Origin: Chara braunii
Lineage: Eukaryota > Streptophyta > Charophyceae > Charales > Characeae
Direction: 5' to 3'
DNA length: 27,790 nucleotides
Assembly (NCBI GenBank): GCA_003427395.1
Contig: BFEA01000064.1
Location: 3,897,349-3,925,138 of the forward strand
The position numbers and the translations under genes were made by a program. Each line of letters starts with the position of its first letter. Position 1 is the stretch's first letter. Below, piece after piece: positions 17,143-27,790 of the stretch. Under the pieces are notes generated by a model. The model was given only the letters and a program-made list of their open reading frames with translations. It was not told where the DNA came from and did not search any database.

Positions 17143-19386
17143 ACATGTAGGGGGTTCGGCAATTTGGGAACGCCGGATCCCCAGGAGCAAAAAATTCCGA
17201 CCGGATTTTGGCAAAAAAAGTCAGTTTTGATTTCGTTCAAAAAATATAATATGTCCGTTTTGACGAAATGGCTGTTTAAGCGCAAGGCTTTGAGTAGAGC
17301 CTACCCCATGCTTCGTTCGAAGAGCCGACGAAAACAGAGTAGCACTCAACAAACTCAAGTGTGAGTCGTGGTCTTAAGTAGTGGCAAGGCTAGATAGCCA
17401 ACTACAATTACAACTAGTAAAATATTGCTTACACAACAGTCATGCGCTACCGTCATGCACCACTATTAGGCCCAAGCTATATGTAGCAAAGGGCACAGTT
17501 CCACATGACTTCCTCAGAACTCGTAGCTCAGCAGGTTCAGCAACCGAAGCACACCCCCCCTCGTTCTGCAGATGAACTCCCCTTCCAGAGGCCTATTCTA
17601 ACGACACGGTGCAAACGGCTCACTCAAAATAACACAATCCGCCTCATCTGCTCACCCAATTGACTCCAAGTGGCACATGTTTACCTGCCCCGAAACTGCC
17701 GCTATGTAGCGAAAACGGTTGTGCACACAACAACTGTTTCTCAACAATTTGTTGCCTGAATGCCACAGCAATAGCCGCATGCGGTCACACAGTCCGTTAC
17801 CAGCAGCAGTTCAAGTTGTGACCACATGTACCACAACTTGTAAGCGATACCCGAGGCGAGCTACTCATCCAATCACAGCAGGTATGCATCAGGCATACCA
17901 ACGTAGCTAGCTCTTGACAGTTCACACAGTCGGACCACTGACAACGCAGTAGCCTTGACGAGCGGTGGATATTCGGCAGATCCGGAATCCAGCGAATAGT
18001 AGCCCGGCTGATAGCAACTCTTCTGGACCGTGGAAGCAACAGTTTCGTTGTCGAAGACAACAGTAGTATACCGCAGCAAAAGGGCTCAACAAAATTTGCG
18101 AGCACTCGGCTAATTCATCCCTCAACCAACAGTAAGCACAGTAGCATCGTTGATATGGACAGGATCGACCCTCGTGCTCATTACTTCATTCAACGGTAAC
18201 TGCAGTTCTATGACGAAGAACACCAACACAGGTCTGGGTAAAAACAGCAGCTCAAGATACACAGTAGCAACCGATCCAGCCTTTCTAGTCGGGCCTAGAT
18301 ACGGTATCAGCGGCACCAAGGACTCGTTTGTTAATGGAATGAACTAGACAAATCAGTCCACGATCTAAAGATCGACCATGCACCACCACCCACAGAATCA
18401 AGAAAGAGCTTTCAATTTGTCGGTCCTCTCTCCAACCATGTCGCCGGCATAGCACAGACTGGTTGCGGGCTCTGCAGTGTTGACTTCCGTAGATGCGCCC
18501 TAGTCAGGTAAGTATACAAACACCAAGTGCCTCCAATCAACTCCCAGGCCTGGGTGCACCCTCCTAGTGAAAGCAAGCACAGTGATCCACACAGCGACGA
18601 GCGGGAAACGCACAGTGATTGCGTCCAACATGATAATTAGGAGCAGTGTACCCATGAAACATGCAGAACAGAAGTGATTTTTTTCCCGCGCTACAACATG
18701 AAAATATACATCGCATCAGGGGACACTAAGGCTGCTACGACGAACATTAGCGGGCAACACTAAGACAAGTACAATCATCATGATGAGGAAACGTCATGAA
18801 TGCAAGTACGGGGACGAAGGGTACTACGACCAAGACCTCCGAACGGCAAACACCACCTCGAACATTTCGCTATCGGAGACTACGAGAACGGCGGCATGGC
18901 TATCATCAAAACGGGAGCACGAGGGAAGAGTTAAAAATGTAGCTCCTTCCCTGCATCTTTCCGCTCTTACCAACGGGTCTGACAAACATCTTGGCCAGAC
19001 TCATGTGCTCTTCTCAGTGCCCATGGAAGGGAAGCAATCGTCGGGGCCGAGCAACATTACCCCAGCCTCGCAGAAAAAAAAGGACTATCGTGAGCGTCGG
19101 ACGTAACGAGCACTTCAACAATGGACGCGATGAAACCGAACACTTGATGACCAACACGATCATGATAATAACGTGTGAACCTGTGACCGATCCCCACGAC
19201 TCACCGAACAGCCACACAATGGGAGCATATTTATGTACGTAAAATGCGGACATGTACGTTGCAAATTTTCATTCGTTTCTTTTGTTCCCTTTTTCCTCGC
19301 GTTTTTCTCTCCTTTGTCCTCTTCTCGCCAGCTCCTTTACCTCATCTTTGTTCTTGCCGACAATCACACTTACCTCATGTACAAAA
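17143..19386. other. Unassigned stretch, no supported gene
   Basis: Short frames up to 108 aa occur on both strands with no recognisable domain and no consistent coding bias. No long repeat structure was noticed. Confidence 0.35.
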
Positions 19387-19422
19387 CGAGAATGAATCTT
19401 CCCCAAGAACAGGGGAAGATAC
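19387..19422 (-). repeat. Dispersed GTATCTTCC hairpin motif, reversed copy
   Basis: GAGAATGAATCTTCCCC and AGGGGAAGATACG form the same hairpin as the copies at 4436-4603, in reverse orientation. Here the arms pair well (ATCTTCCCC with GGGGAAGAT). Confidence 0.65.
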
Positions 19423-19939
19423 GTTCTCATATACCCCCCGCAACCTTTACAGTCTGTAGCGGCCGAACCGGTGCCCGACTTCAAAATATGTTGTGCCCAA
19501 TATCTTCAAAACGCCTCAAAACCCCATTTTAGCATCTTTTCTTGCTCGTTTTCATTGAGAAACGAGCGAGATACACCCTTTTAACCCCGACCAAACCTCT
19601 CTTCTCGTCTCCCGACTCCATCGTGCAACCCCTTTCTCTTCTAACTCCCTGTCCAATAACGTTTTACTAAAACTAAACACGAATTTGAGTTCGCCTGCCC
19701 TGCAAACCACGATCTACACCCTTAGTTCACTCGATTCCGAAGAGAATCGGGTAAGTCGCTCATTTTCCTCTTCGCCATCCCCGACTTTCACCGCTTCGAT
19801 AGTACCTGGCACCGATTCTCGTCTTGGTTCACTCTACTGTTTGCTCTTCTGGTGGCATCGCCCGCTCCTTCCTCGTCTGCATCTCTCGTCCTAGTGCACG
19901 ATCCCGTCGTTTATTAGCGTTGTTCAAGTTTAACAGCTC
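19423..19939. other. Unassigned stretch
   Basis: Pyrimidine-leaning sequence without recognised features. Confidence 0.3.
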
Positions 19940-20318
19940 CAGCTAATATCCAGATGGAAACTTCGTAGGGAAATCAGTTACTGGATGGGCGGACCAGTCT
20001 TTTGCCCTTACATTGAAGTCTAACCATCTATTCGCACGTCAGTATCCCTGCGAGCCTTCGCCCGTGTTCCCTCGGGCGGCCTGCTTAGGCGCTGTTCACC
20101 AGCTTCTGAGTCCCTACGGCCTTGCTCATACTCGATCTCTCTCTGCGGACCGTCGGTAGTGACCAGCGCATTCTCCAGCTGTGCTCCGTTCCAGCTCCGG
20201 CAGCCCCCAGGGAAACTTCTACAGAACCAACTAGTAGATGGTTCGAGTAGTCATACGGCCCTATACCCGAATCCCATGAGCGATTTGCACGTTTGGCCTT
20301 GTTCCGCCCATGCCCAGG
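19940..20318. repeat. Degenerate segmental repeat
   Basis: Blocks near 19944-20050 and 20186-20300 both resemble 20698-20810: CAGCTCCG, AGGGAA-CTTC, GGTTCGAGTAGTC, TATACCC, and a GCACGTCAGTATC/GCAGGTCAGCATC pair. Three old copies of one ~110-nt segment are implied. Confidence 0.5.
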
Positions 20319-20625
20319 CGTGGTTCAGGTCGCACAGCTCTACTTTTTCAGATGGGATAAGGCCTTGACCCTCCGTAGCAATGGCGAAATGACACTCTAC
20401 TGGTCACATGACGCCATCCACAAATTGTGCAATAACTCCGGTGAATAAAGGTAAAAACATAAAAATAAAAATTTAAAATAGGACATTTGCGACCAACTTC
20501 CAGATGTGACTGCATATTCCCCTTGGCCCGCGGTTACATAAGCTGCTGATAAATGGGCACACAAGAAGGTACATTTAGGACTTCGGCAGATTTGTAGGAC
20601 CGGTCCCATGCCTCACGGACCTTAA
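20319..20625. repeat. ~300-bp dispersed repeat, copy 2
   Basis: Same ordered blocks as 12727-13020. The A-rich middle is here AT-rich (20451-20482). It ends with GGACTTCGGCAG and GACCGGTCC, which copy 3 shares. Confidence 0.75.
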
Positions 20626-20870
20626 TGGGCATGCTCACTCTCAAAGCTTATACAACAGGTCGTGGTTGGCAGACGGTACAGTCGCAGACTGCGCCACGCC
20701 TCAGCTCCGTCTACCCCAAGGGAAGCTTCAGAGGGAATCAACAACTAAGTGGCTCGAGTAGTCTTCCACCGTATACCCAGGTCCGAAGGACAATTTGCAG
20801 GTCAGCATCGCTGCGGGTTTTTACCGCAGTACCCGTGACCCTTTTATGCGCATGCCTTGTCTACCAGTTG

Positions 20871-21140
20871 TCGGGACAGCCTGCCGCACAGCAAGCACTG
20901 CGGCAGCCTCCCGCTGGTGCCCTCTGTTGGACTGTGCCCACGACACAGTTCACCATCTTTCGGGTTCCAAGCGCAGATTTCGGTGGCAATAGGCAATATT
21001 TAAAAGACCAAAGTGTGGGTAAGGGTTCCATACGCACAACTTTCGGGACAGCCTACTACACAGCAAACACTGCGCCAGCCTCCCATTGGTGACTTCGAGC
21101 AGACCGTGCGCACGACACAGTTCACCATCTTCCAGATTCC
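20871..21140. repeat. Two-copy ~172-bp-period tandem repeat
   Basis: 20871-20971 and 21043-21139 share CGGGACAGCCT, ACAGCAA-CACTGCG, CAGCCTCCC and ACGACACAGTTCACCATCTT. The 155-aa plus-strand frame here is produced by the repeat. Confidence 0.75.
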
Positions 21141-21480
21141 AATGGGTCGCACTGCTGTACCTTTTCAGATGAGACAAACGCCCTGGCCGTCCGGAGCAGT
21201 AACACTTTGGTACTCCGCTGCTCACACGGCGCCGTTCGCAGATTCGTGAAGGGACTTCTTGTGACGGGTTTTCACCAATTTCCGAAGAAAAATGCTAATA
21301 AAAAACTTAAAATTAAAATAAACACACAAAATAAGTAAATAAATAAATAGGTCATTCCCCTTGCATCGTGACTATACAGGTTGCTGACAGAAGGGCACGC
21401 AAAAGGTACACTTAGGACTTCGGCAAGTCTGTTTGACCGGTCCTGTGCTGCACGGCCTTCGGTGCGCACGCTCACACTTA
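21138..21480. repeat. ~300-bp dispersed repeat, copy 3
   Basis: CTGTACCTTTTCAGATGAGA, CACACGGCGCCGTTC, an A/T-rich middle (about 21295-21350), then GTTGCTGACAGAAGGGCAC and GGACTTCGGCAAG. Copies 2 and 3 lie about 820 nt apart, so the local region is a segmental duplication. Confidence 0.75.
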
Positions 21481-21559
21481 AGCTTCTCACGATAGATCGT
21501 GGTTGGTGGCCCGGATAACTGCTTTGCGGGCCTCCGCCACTGAGGCTTTCTCCGTCTCG

Positions 21560-21650
21560 TTGGCCAAACACCCACAGGCTTGCATGCTCGTTGACCTTCT
21601 CGGTCCATGTTTCAACAGTTAATGGTTGTACCAACCGAGCTAAGCCCATT
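21560..21650 (-). mobile_element. tRNA-derived SINE, family A, copy 3 (partial)
   Basis: On the minus strand TAGCTCGGTTGG (21642-21631) and TACAACCATTAACTGTTGAAA match the family A head. Box B is not convincing, so the copy is truncated or decayed. Confidence 0.5.
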
Positions 21651-21699
21651 GGTCCCGACCATTGTGCTTGACACACATACCGTGTTCCGCAGATGGGAC

Positions 21700-22654
21700 C
21701 GACACTCAACATGGCCGAATAATAAAAATAAAATAATAAAATAAAAATAAACATAAGAGGGAAAGGCGGCTCCTATGGGAGGGGGAACTGTTGGCATCCC
21801 CTCGGTTCCACCAATCTGGCCCGCGGTCGGGACCAACAAATAAAATCGAGAGGGATAGCCTCGCCCGGACCCCTTGGCTCTCTTCAAACTGCATCGTTGT
21901 CGTCCTCGACCCCTTTACTCGCTGCTTGAAAGTTCAACCCTGGAACCGATAGTGCTATGCCCAAGGTTGGCATCGGCGAGAAGCGGTTAATGGAAGGCAC
22001 AAAATTTGGGAATTTTGGCGAATTTTTTACCAAAACTGCCATATTTCCCTGAATTTTTACTTTTTTCTTGGTTTTTCTTTTTGCCTATTATATATGTGTT
22101 TTAGGGTATATTTGTATTTAGTTTCGCCGTATTTGGAGCAGTAACAAAAAACTTCGCAAAAACACCAGACTCAAAAAAAACTTTGGCGAATTCCGAAAGC
22201 TACTCCGAAAAGGGTTTTATTGTACTCTTGATTTTGATTTTTTTGTTTTTTTTTTGCCTAATTGTTCTTTTTTATGGTATACACTATTAGAATACCTTAT
22301 AAATAGGTTCGACAGGTTGCACGACCTTATGAAGAATCCGTAAAGGCCACTCTTTGGCTTATCGACCGAAATCCTGACTGCGAACCAGCGTCATCCTATC
22401 GTGCGGGCGCCAGGCTCCACGCACGGTCCGCACTTACTCATCACCAACTATATTAACCCCGTGTTTTCCGAACCTTTTCCGACACAGGAAAGTCACCCGT
22501 GCCTTAAACTAACGCGTCCACACACCCTCTAATCTCACCTCGCACGCCCCACCGTTCGACTAAAAATGAGTCGAGCATGGACCGGGTGATACTTATATAA
22601 TTTATGGCTTCTAGTATCGCCTCAGGTGCTATTTGTATGAAGTGCAAATATGCG
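21700..22654. other. Unassigned stretch
   Basis: An A-rich AATAAAA run (about 21718-21752), then AT-rich sequence. No gene or confident repeat. Confidence 0.3.
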
Positions 22655-22687
22655 CGCGAATACCCTTGTAAGGTATTCACGCCGACA
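22655..22687 (-). repeat. LTR-terminus-like hairpin motif
   Basis: On the minus strand it begins TGTCGGCGTGAATACC and closes with GGGTATTCGCG. Same pattern as 27582-27616, followed on the plus side by the shared CCACT. Confidence 0.5.
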
Positions 22688-24276
22688 CCACTGTCCCCTA
22701 CGGCACGATAGGTTCCCGCGGGGCATAAGCTTTCCTTCCCTAAGGGGCTGTCACCACTCTTAGGGCCGTATCCCTACTGAGCTAAAGACCCACGTGCGAG
22801 AGCTTTCATATGCAGTTGCAGAGGTAGGTCAAGCGAGGGCGTTTGCTCGTTCGCTGTAGTATAGATACACTTGGTTAATGCCAAGCGAACCCGAACGTCG
22901 TCCGTTCCTAGGGCGTCGATCTCCTGGGTACGAAGCAAACGTCGGTCGACTAGGACGGTCTCAACCAAGCGTGAAACTCAACATTAATCCTAGTCCCTTT
23001 AACACACAATCAAAAGAAAGTTGTAACAACCATACATAGTTACATTGAAAAGAATCGATAGGACGGTATGTCCAATCTGAAATGATAACTAAAAGAAATC
23101 GAATCTTTATTTAATACATTCATTATCACAAGATAAAAAACAATCCGACTGCCTCAGGTCGAACACCACAAATCAATCAAACAACCGCCAACAAGGAGTT
23201 GACAATCGAAAATAACATTGATGCTTCCAACATGGTAGTCGGACAACCTCAATTTTGACCTGATGAGACGCGCTGCCAAAGTCATTAATTTCAGCCTACC
23301 GCCGACCTAAGATTCGACACGCTCACACCCGTCTCCATACTTTCTCAATCTTATTGGATGACGGTTACTTTGCAATGATTCTTGATCAGGGGCATTGCTT
23401 GAAGTGTTGCATGCTTCTCCTTCTAGGAAGTAGTCTGGGTTACTCCTCCTCCTCATCCGAGCATAAGACTCGGATCTCCGAAGTCAGGGCGTGTCCACCG
23501 AATCGGCAAAGTACCCTCCCGTTGACCAGTTCACTCTGGGTCGATAATCGGGTCTGCTCCTAAAGCAACGAACCCCTGCCCCTGATGCTTCCTAGAGATA
23601 GAAGATGTGTCCACTGCAAGTAACTTTCATATGTTTTTCATTTCTCCTAAGTCCAGGGTAACTTAGACGAAAAAAATTCAGGAAAGATAAGGAACGAGAA
23701 TCATTTGGACAGGTATAGGTGGATAAGGTCATTCGGGATAGAATAAGTAGACCTCAGAAAAAAACTAGATCAATTTAACTTTATCTTCTTTATTTAAAAC
23801 TATTTTTACGGAACTCACTGGATTAATCATTTCCAAAATGACAAGTTTTGTTTTACAAACAAGCAGGTAGTAAGAAAAAGGAAGATAATATTTTTTTTTA
23901 TGTGTCCCAAATAGGCATAAATAAAAACTCCTTTGTACGCATCCTTCTACTTACCTGCACTCCAAGCCAATAAAACAAGTTCAAAAGAAAACATTACCAT
24001 CCCAAACTCAAGTCAGACTTTTCAATTCATATGCATGACACGCACGACTTTCCTCTACCTTTTTTTTCGAATATTCAAACGAACAAGGTCAAGCAAAGTG
24101 TGGGTTCACACAGGTGTGAAGAGAAGTTCGAGTCATTCTACGAACTGACCTTGAGTGAAGTTTGAATCGGCTCACTCAAGAAAGTCGAGTAACATATCAA
24201 TCGAAAGAAAAAGACCGTCGTAGAATATGCGACTCACAACTCCACAAGTTGTGGCCTTTCTCATAAATCAAGGTTC
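22688..24276. other. Unassigned stretch, probably retroelement-derived
   Basis: No gene. The minus strand has AATAAAG-type words near 23110 and 23790, which could be poly(A) signals of LTRs lying in reverse, but no coding domain supports this. Confidence 0.3.
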
Positions 24277-25345
24277 GTGTCCTTCTCCAAGTGTCCGATC
24301 ATACCAAGGTCGGGTCCACTACGATGTCTGAATGAGATAACCCTCAAAGAGGGTGCTCCCATGATCAATCTCATGTCGCCTCAACATCACAGACAGTTTC
24401 AATGCAGTCCCTGCAACACTACGTACTCCAAGGACACTTCCCCAACCAACAACAAGTCCATACCACCTCAAATCATCATGTCCGCTCACAATAACCACAT
24501 GAACATGTTGGTTCCGATCTCAAAATCAATCCCACCTGGTTCCAAAAATGGTCCCAGACGGTCCCATGCTACCACCGCAACACTGGATGGTCCCATACTC
24601 AAACCCCGCTTGCACTGCACGCCACAAAAAAAAAAAAAAAACCTGATTAAAAACCGCAGGTGCCGCATGCCTAATAATTACTGCCGCGTGCACTCATTCC
24701 GCACTCTTTTCATGCCGCCGGTCCACGCACCATTACCGTACGATCCTAAACATGCACCAGCATTGGCCCAACCTTTGGCCCCCATTAGAATCCACCATAG
24801 TTCCCGCACACCACAAAAAATAAAGCGTGGAACTGCCGCTCGTCACGCTGCAAAAAACCGGCAGTGCTTCCGTACCGCTATCGTTAGACCCAGTGCCGCC
24901 GCCGCAAAATCCGACAGCGCTTCCAAGTCACTACCAAAAAAAAATCACAACTACTGCCGAAAAATTTCAGTAGCGCTCCCGCAGTACGTCAAAAAACTGT
25001 CGTCGCTGCAAAAACCACGTAGCATCTCCCCAACACTTCTCCAATTATGGCAGCCATGTGCAGCATAACCCCTACGCCTTACAGAAAATGGTTGCTGACG
25101 CCACGTTAAATGAACAACACCTTCCCTCCACCTCTCCAACTATGGTTGTCGTCGCCGTGATGGCCGCGCAGCACCTCCCCAACACTTCACAAAGTGAAGT
25201 GGTGGCTATGGCTGCCTCGACTTCCCACTCCAGCCAACATTACCTCCACCAGCAGCACTCCCTCATTCCGGCAGCACCGCCCCACAGTAGCAGCCAACCA
25301 GCATTCACTCATGAGAATGGCCCAACAACACTGCCACAATTGTGA
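24277..25345. other. Long open frame without recognised product
   Basis: A 263-codon plus-strand frame (24277-25068) is Ser/Pro/Lys/His-rich with no domain. Its first codon in the open frame is not an ATG, and it crosses a 16-nt A run at 24626-24641. I do not accept it as a gene. Degenerate repeats of CTCCCCAACACTTC (about 25026 and 25172) and CCTCTCCAACTATGG lie at the end. Confidence 0.4.
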
Positions 25346-25361
25346 GGCTGTTGGGTGGCGT

Positions 25362-25741
25362 GCTAAGTTTTTTAGCCGGCTGATGGTTGTGGGCAACTGC
25401 TTTGCCCACAACCAGGCAAAATTCGTCAGTGCTCCTTACCCTTGATCTAAATCAACGGACAGGAGCTAGGGGCCTTGGTTTTCCCCTAGGGGGACCAAGG
25501 TCATCAGTTTCTAGGAGTACCTGGACATTTTCCCAGGCCAGCTGCTCTTAGAAATGACTGTACTCAGCCATTTCAGGACTGCATGTTCAACTGAACAGGT
25601 GCAGTCCCATCAGCCCCCAGAAGCTTCTGGGGGTGCATCTATTCTACGACCGGGACCATATCCACGACCGTTTTTCTCCTTCTCTTCTTCTTCTTTCTTC
25701 CCCTGCACCTGTTCTGAACTCACGGCCACATACGTGGCCGT
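25362..25741. repeat. Array of consecutive perfect or near-perfect hairpins
   Basis: In order: GCTAA/TTAGC (25362-25376); GGTTGTGGGCAA/TTGCCCACAACC, 12-bp stem (25385-25413); TTGAT/ATCAA (25442-25455); a nested CCTTGGT/ACCAAGG with inner CCCCTAGGGG (25473-25500); TTCTAGGAG/CTCTTAGAA around CCTGG/CCAGG (25509-25553); GGACTGCA/TGCAGTCC around GTTCAACTGAAC (25576-25607); CCCCCAGAAGCTTCTGGGGG, a 20-bp palindrome (25614-25633); ACGGCCAC/GTGGCCGT (25722-25741). The hairpins follow one another with short spacers and do not share sequence. Confidence 0.8.
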
Positions 25742-26122
25742 TACTTACCCCTCTTTTCTTTTCCTTCCTTTTTTTTTCACAAAGTCTAACGAGAGGCAGG
25801 CTCAACAAGGGCTCCTTTACCTTGCACTGCGCGCCCACACTCGGAGGCCAGGTTCGGGCTTGCTATGAACCTGCTGCCCGTTTCTCTACTACGTTGAACA
25901 AGGAATCAACCAAAAAAAGAAAAAAAAAAAAACAAGAAAAGAAAGCAGAAAAAACGAACAGACACACAGCAGAAAAGTGGGGGGGGGGAGAAGAACAAGA
26001 GTGGCAGCGTATATTCCCGCGTTGTAGCGGTAGATTCATTAGATTTTACTCATCCGATCGATGGGAATGTCAGGGGCCAGTCAGACCGTTGAGCTTCAAC
26101 AGCCGCAGGTAAGACTCCTCGT

Positions 26123-26126
<4 letters not shown>
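25742..26126. other. T-rich and A-rich stretch, no gene
   Basis: A T-rich run (about 25755-25780), then an A-rich run (about 25910-25960) and a G run at 25979-25989. The word GCGTTGTAGCGGTAGATTCA (about 26019) recurs as a variant near 26300. Confidence 0.4.

Positions 26127-26181
<55 letters not shown>
26127..26181. repeat. (CT)n microsatellite
   Basis: About 55 nt of CT repeat. The poly-Ser/Leu frame over it is not coding. Confidence 0.97.
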
Positions 26182-26185
<4 letters not shown>

Positions 26186-26702
26186 AGTCGCGGGTGTAGC
26201 CATCGACAAGCGAGTTGTCAACTCTCACCAACTTAAGCGACCCGAAATGTGTGCAGAGAGACCCTTGTGCCTCAAAACGCCACGTCTTGAATATAGCCGC
26301 GTTGTGGCGGCAGATTCTTTCGTTTCTATTCAGCCCACGATTGGAAATAACCAATTTGTCCGTCGAAACAGACGGGTACTTCACAAACTAAAAAGAAAAG
26401 GAGGAAAAAAAGAAAATCTAAAAGGAAAATAACGAATCCGAAAAGAAAAATCTAACTAAAGAAATCTAAAGCAAATCTAAAAGAAGAAAACTTATAAAAA
26501 TCTTAAAAAAAAAAAAAAAAAACCCTTACCCTGCTGCAAAACGGTCGCCCATTTTCACGGGCACTGTCTCATCCACTTGGGCTGAAGTGCCGCAGGTTCT
26601 TCCAAAGACGCCAAGTGGCGCAGTCGTTTCCCATTAGTTTAAGTTTTTTTTTTTTTTTTTTTTTCGTTTATTCTGTTGGTTCTGCCACTTGTCACATTAC
26701 AT
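26182..26702. other. A-rich and poly(T)-bearing stretch
   Basis: An AAATCTAAA-type repeat (about 26410-26500), a 17-18-nt A run ending at 26522 and a 19-20-nt T run at about 26646-26664. No gene. Confidence 0.45.
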
Positions 26703-26765
26703 CGTGGTACACCCATGATCTGTTGAAATACAGACCCAAGTTCGATCCTAGTCGGGATCGCGAAA
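26703..26765 (+). mobile_element. tRNA-derived SINE, family A, copy 4 (partial)
   Basis: GTGGTACACCCATGATCTG and GTTGAAATACAGACCC align with copies 1 and 2, with box B AGTTCGATCCTAG at about 26739-26751. The first half of box A is missing. Downstream, GGCTGATCTCAGTCGTG (about 26826) may be the decayed body. Confidence 0.65.
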
Positions 26766-26919
26766 AACATTTGGACCATTTTTTCGATTCATGCATGTCA
26801 TCCTTGTGCAGGCTATGCTCCGTGTGGCTGATCTCAGTCGTGCGATCCTTAGATCGCCCGACCAAGATCGGCCGCGTCACCAAGCACCAACTCCAAAAGG
26901 AGCTAGCACCACTAGGTGC

Positions 26920-27009
26920 ACAGTTTCAGGCTTGATCCCAGCTTCTGCTGGGTGGAAGTCGGACACGGTAACCTACTGGGCTAGCTCCTATCACAAAAGT
27001 GATAGGAGC
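26920..27009 (-). mobile_element. tRNA-derived SINE head, family C
   Basis: On the minus strand box A TAGCCCAGTAGG begins at 26983 and box B GGGATCAAGCC at 26939, 44 nt apart as in a tRNA. It faces the family A copy at 26703. The hairpin CCCAGC/GCTGGG (26937-26952) lies where an anticodon- or T-arm would. Confidence 0.6.
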
Positions 27010-27052
27010 AACTCTTCTATAAGAAGAGCTTGCCCAGTCACTATCCCCTTGT

Positions 27053-27115
27053 CGAGGCCTTGCAGGGCCTCGCATGCTTGAGGCCTTGCAGGGCCTCGCC
27101 TGCTTGAGGCCTTGC
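27053..27115. repeat. 27-bp hairpin-forming minisatellite
   Basis: GAGGCCTTGCAGGGCCTCGC is repeated at 27054 and 27080, with a partial third copy from 27106. Each full unit folds as GAGGCC/GGCCTC. Confidence 0.85.
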
Positions 27116-27581
27116 TTGCTGGTCGTGCCCCGCCGGTTGCCCGCGTGATCGCGACTTGGTTGGCCACCTAACCGCGTAGGCCTCGGCATCGGACTGCGGG
27201 CCCCCCCTTGACTCGAGGTCAACCCCCGCGGCCCAGGAAACCCTATTCCCCCCTGCGTCGCGGCCCTATAGCCGGCGCACCCCTCCTTTTAGCCTACTTA
27301 GGCCCTGAATCGTCTGCGGCGCTCCCCCTTGACATTATTTTAGGTAGAATAGGTCTTACTTTACCACTTCCATGCCCGCACTCGTTTGCGGCTTCGACAA
27401 GAGCGGAGCACTGCCAACTACTATTGTTACACTCGGACGCGATAAATGTCCGGACAAAAACTCAAAAACTTTTAATCTCTCAGTCATATGTCGGGTCTGA
27501 ATAAACTTTTGGCAAACTTCATTCTCATCAAGTCCTTCAATTCAACGAAAGAGTTGGACAGCGTCTGATGTTGAAAAACCT
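27116..27581. other. Unassigned, GC-rich then mixed
   Basis: GC-rich to about 27330, with short C runs; nothing recognised. Confidence 0.3.
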
Positions 27582-27616
27582 CGACAAATACCCTTGTCAG
27601 GGTATTTGCCCCGACA
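27582..27616 (-). repeat. LTR-terminus-like hairpin motif, complete copy
   Basis: AAATACCC and GGGTATTT (27586-27607) form a perfect 8-bp stem. On the minus strand the block starts TGTCGGGGCAAATACCC, resembling the TG-beginning 5' end of many plant Ty3/gypsy LTRs. The plus side continues CCACT, as at 22688. No element body was identified. Confidence 0.55.
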
Positions 27617-27790
27617 CCACTCCTCCGTGATCCCGATTCCGCCCTTCCCCCACTACGATCGCCTCCATCCTGAGCCCCCCTCCCCCAGTCGGTGCGCACG
27701 TGCGTGCGCGATGTTCCTGACCTCTCTTCGCCCCCAATTCTACTCCCCCCCCCCACTCCCGACATTTTTCCCCGATCTCCCTCCGATCCC
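27617..27790. other. C-rich right end
   Basis: CCCCC-rich sequence resembling the left end of the window (CCCCCCACTCCCGAC compared with CCCCCCAATTCCGAC). Probably a member of the same pyrimidine-rich repeat. No gene. Confidence 0.4.

Noticed and set aside
20625-21092. 155-aa plus-strand frame
   Set aside because: It spans the ~172-bp-period tandem repeat, and the second copy does not keep a corresponding frame of its own.
23261-23295. Plus-strand CTGATGAG as another hammerhead
   Set aside because: No GAAA core or stem II follows at the right distance.
24277-25068. 263-aa plus-strand frame as a host gene
   Set aside because: No ATG at the start of the open frame, no domain, a long A run inside, and repeat-like sequence at its end.

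Overview
The window looks like nuclear DNA from a large, repeat-rich eukaryotic genome. No confident host protein gene is visible. The evidence is long microsatellites (GT/GA, GA, CT/CA), poly(A)/poly(T) runs, tRNA-derived SINEs with Pol III box A and box B, decayed retroelements, foldbacks, and an 18S rRNA 3' fragment of eukaryotic type. The main element is a Penelope-like retroelement (PLE) with an N-terminal GIY-YIG endonuclease. That arrangement is known from the Chlamys clade (green algae, spike mosses, slime moulds), so I favour the green lineage, possibly a streptophyte alga. The organism itself is inferred, not proven.

Layout. 1-4.4 kb: a three-unit tandem repeat with A-rich spacers, GT/GA microsatellites, purine-rich minisatellites, and a macro-array of four units separated by (AATC)n/(GATT)n hairpins. 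At 1608-1645 there is a perfect head-to-head pair of Tn5 mosaic ends, identical to the Nextera mate-pair junction adapter; this is almost certainly a sequencing or assembly artefact. 4.4-8.3 kb: dispersed hairpin motifs, two SINE types, several foldbacks (one 216 bp long and carrying a hammerhead-like core) and a decayed LINE-like 3' end.

8.43-12.40 kb (minus strand): the PLE. Read 5' to 3' it has duplicated 58-bp terminal units, a GIY-YIG endonuclease, a basic stretch, a CxC linker, a reverse transcriptase with recognisable motifs, a 3' UTR with a 47-nt hammerhead-ribozyme-like sequence, and a further copy of the terminal unit. The coding region is broken by two frameshifts and two in-frame TGA codons, so this copy is dead or nearly so.

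12.4-22 kb: three copies of a ~300-bp dispersed repeat, microsatellites, the 18S fragment, a 720-bp unit with 17-bp terminal inverted repeats and internal ~230-bp tandem repeats, and long stretches of unassigned, probably LTR-retroelement-derived sequence. 22-27.8 kb: more unassigned sequence, a dense array of perfect hairpins at 25.36-25.74 kb, a second hairpin-dense zone lying between two facing SINEs at 26.70-27.11 kb, and a C-rich end. Most open reading frames in the window are low-complexity or antisense artefacts.
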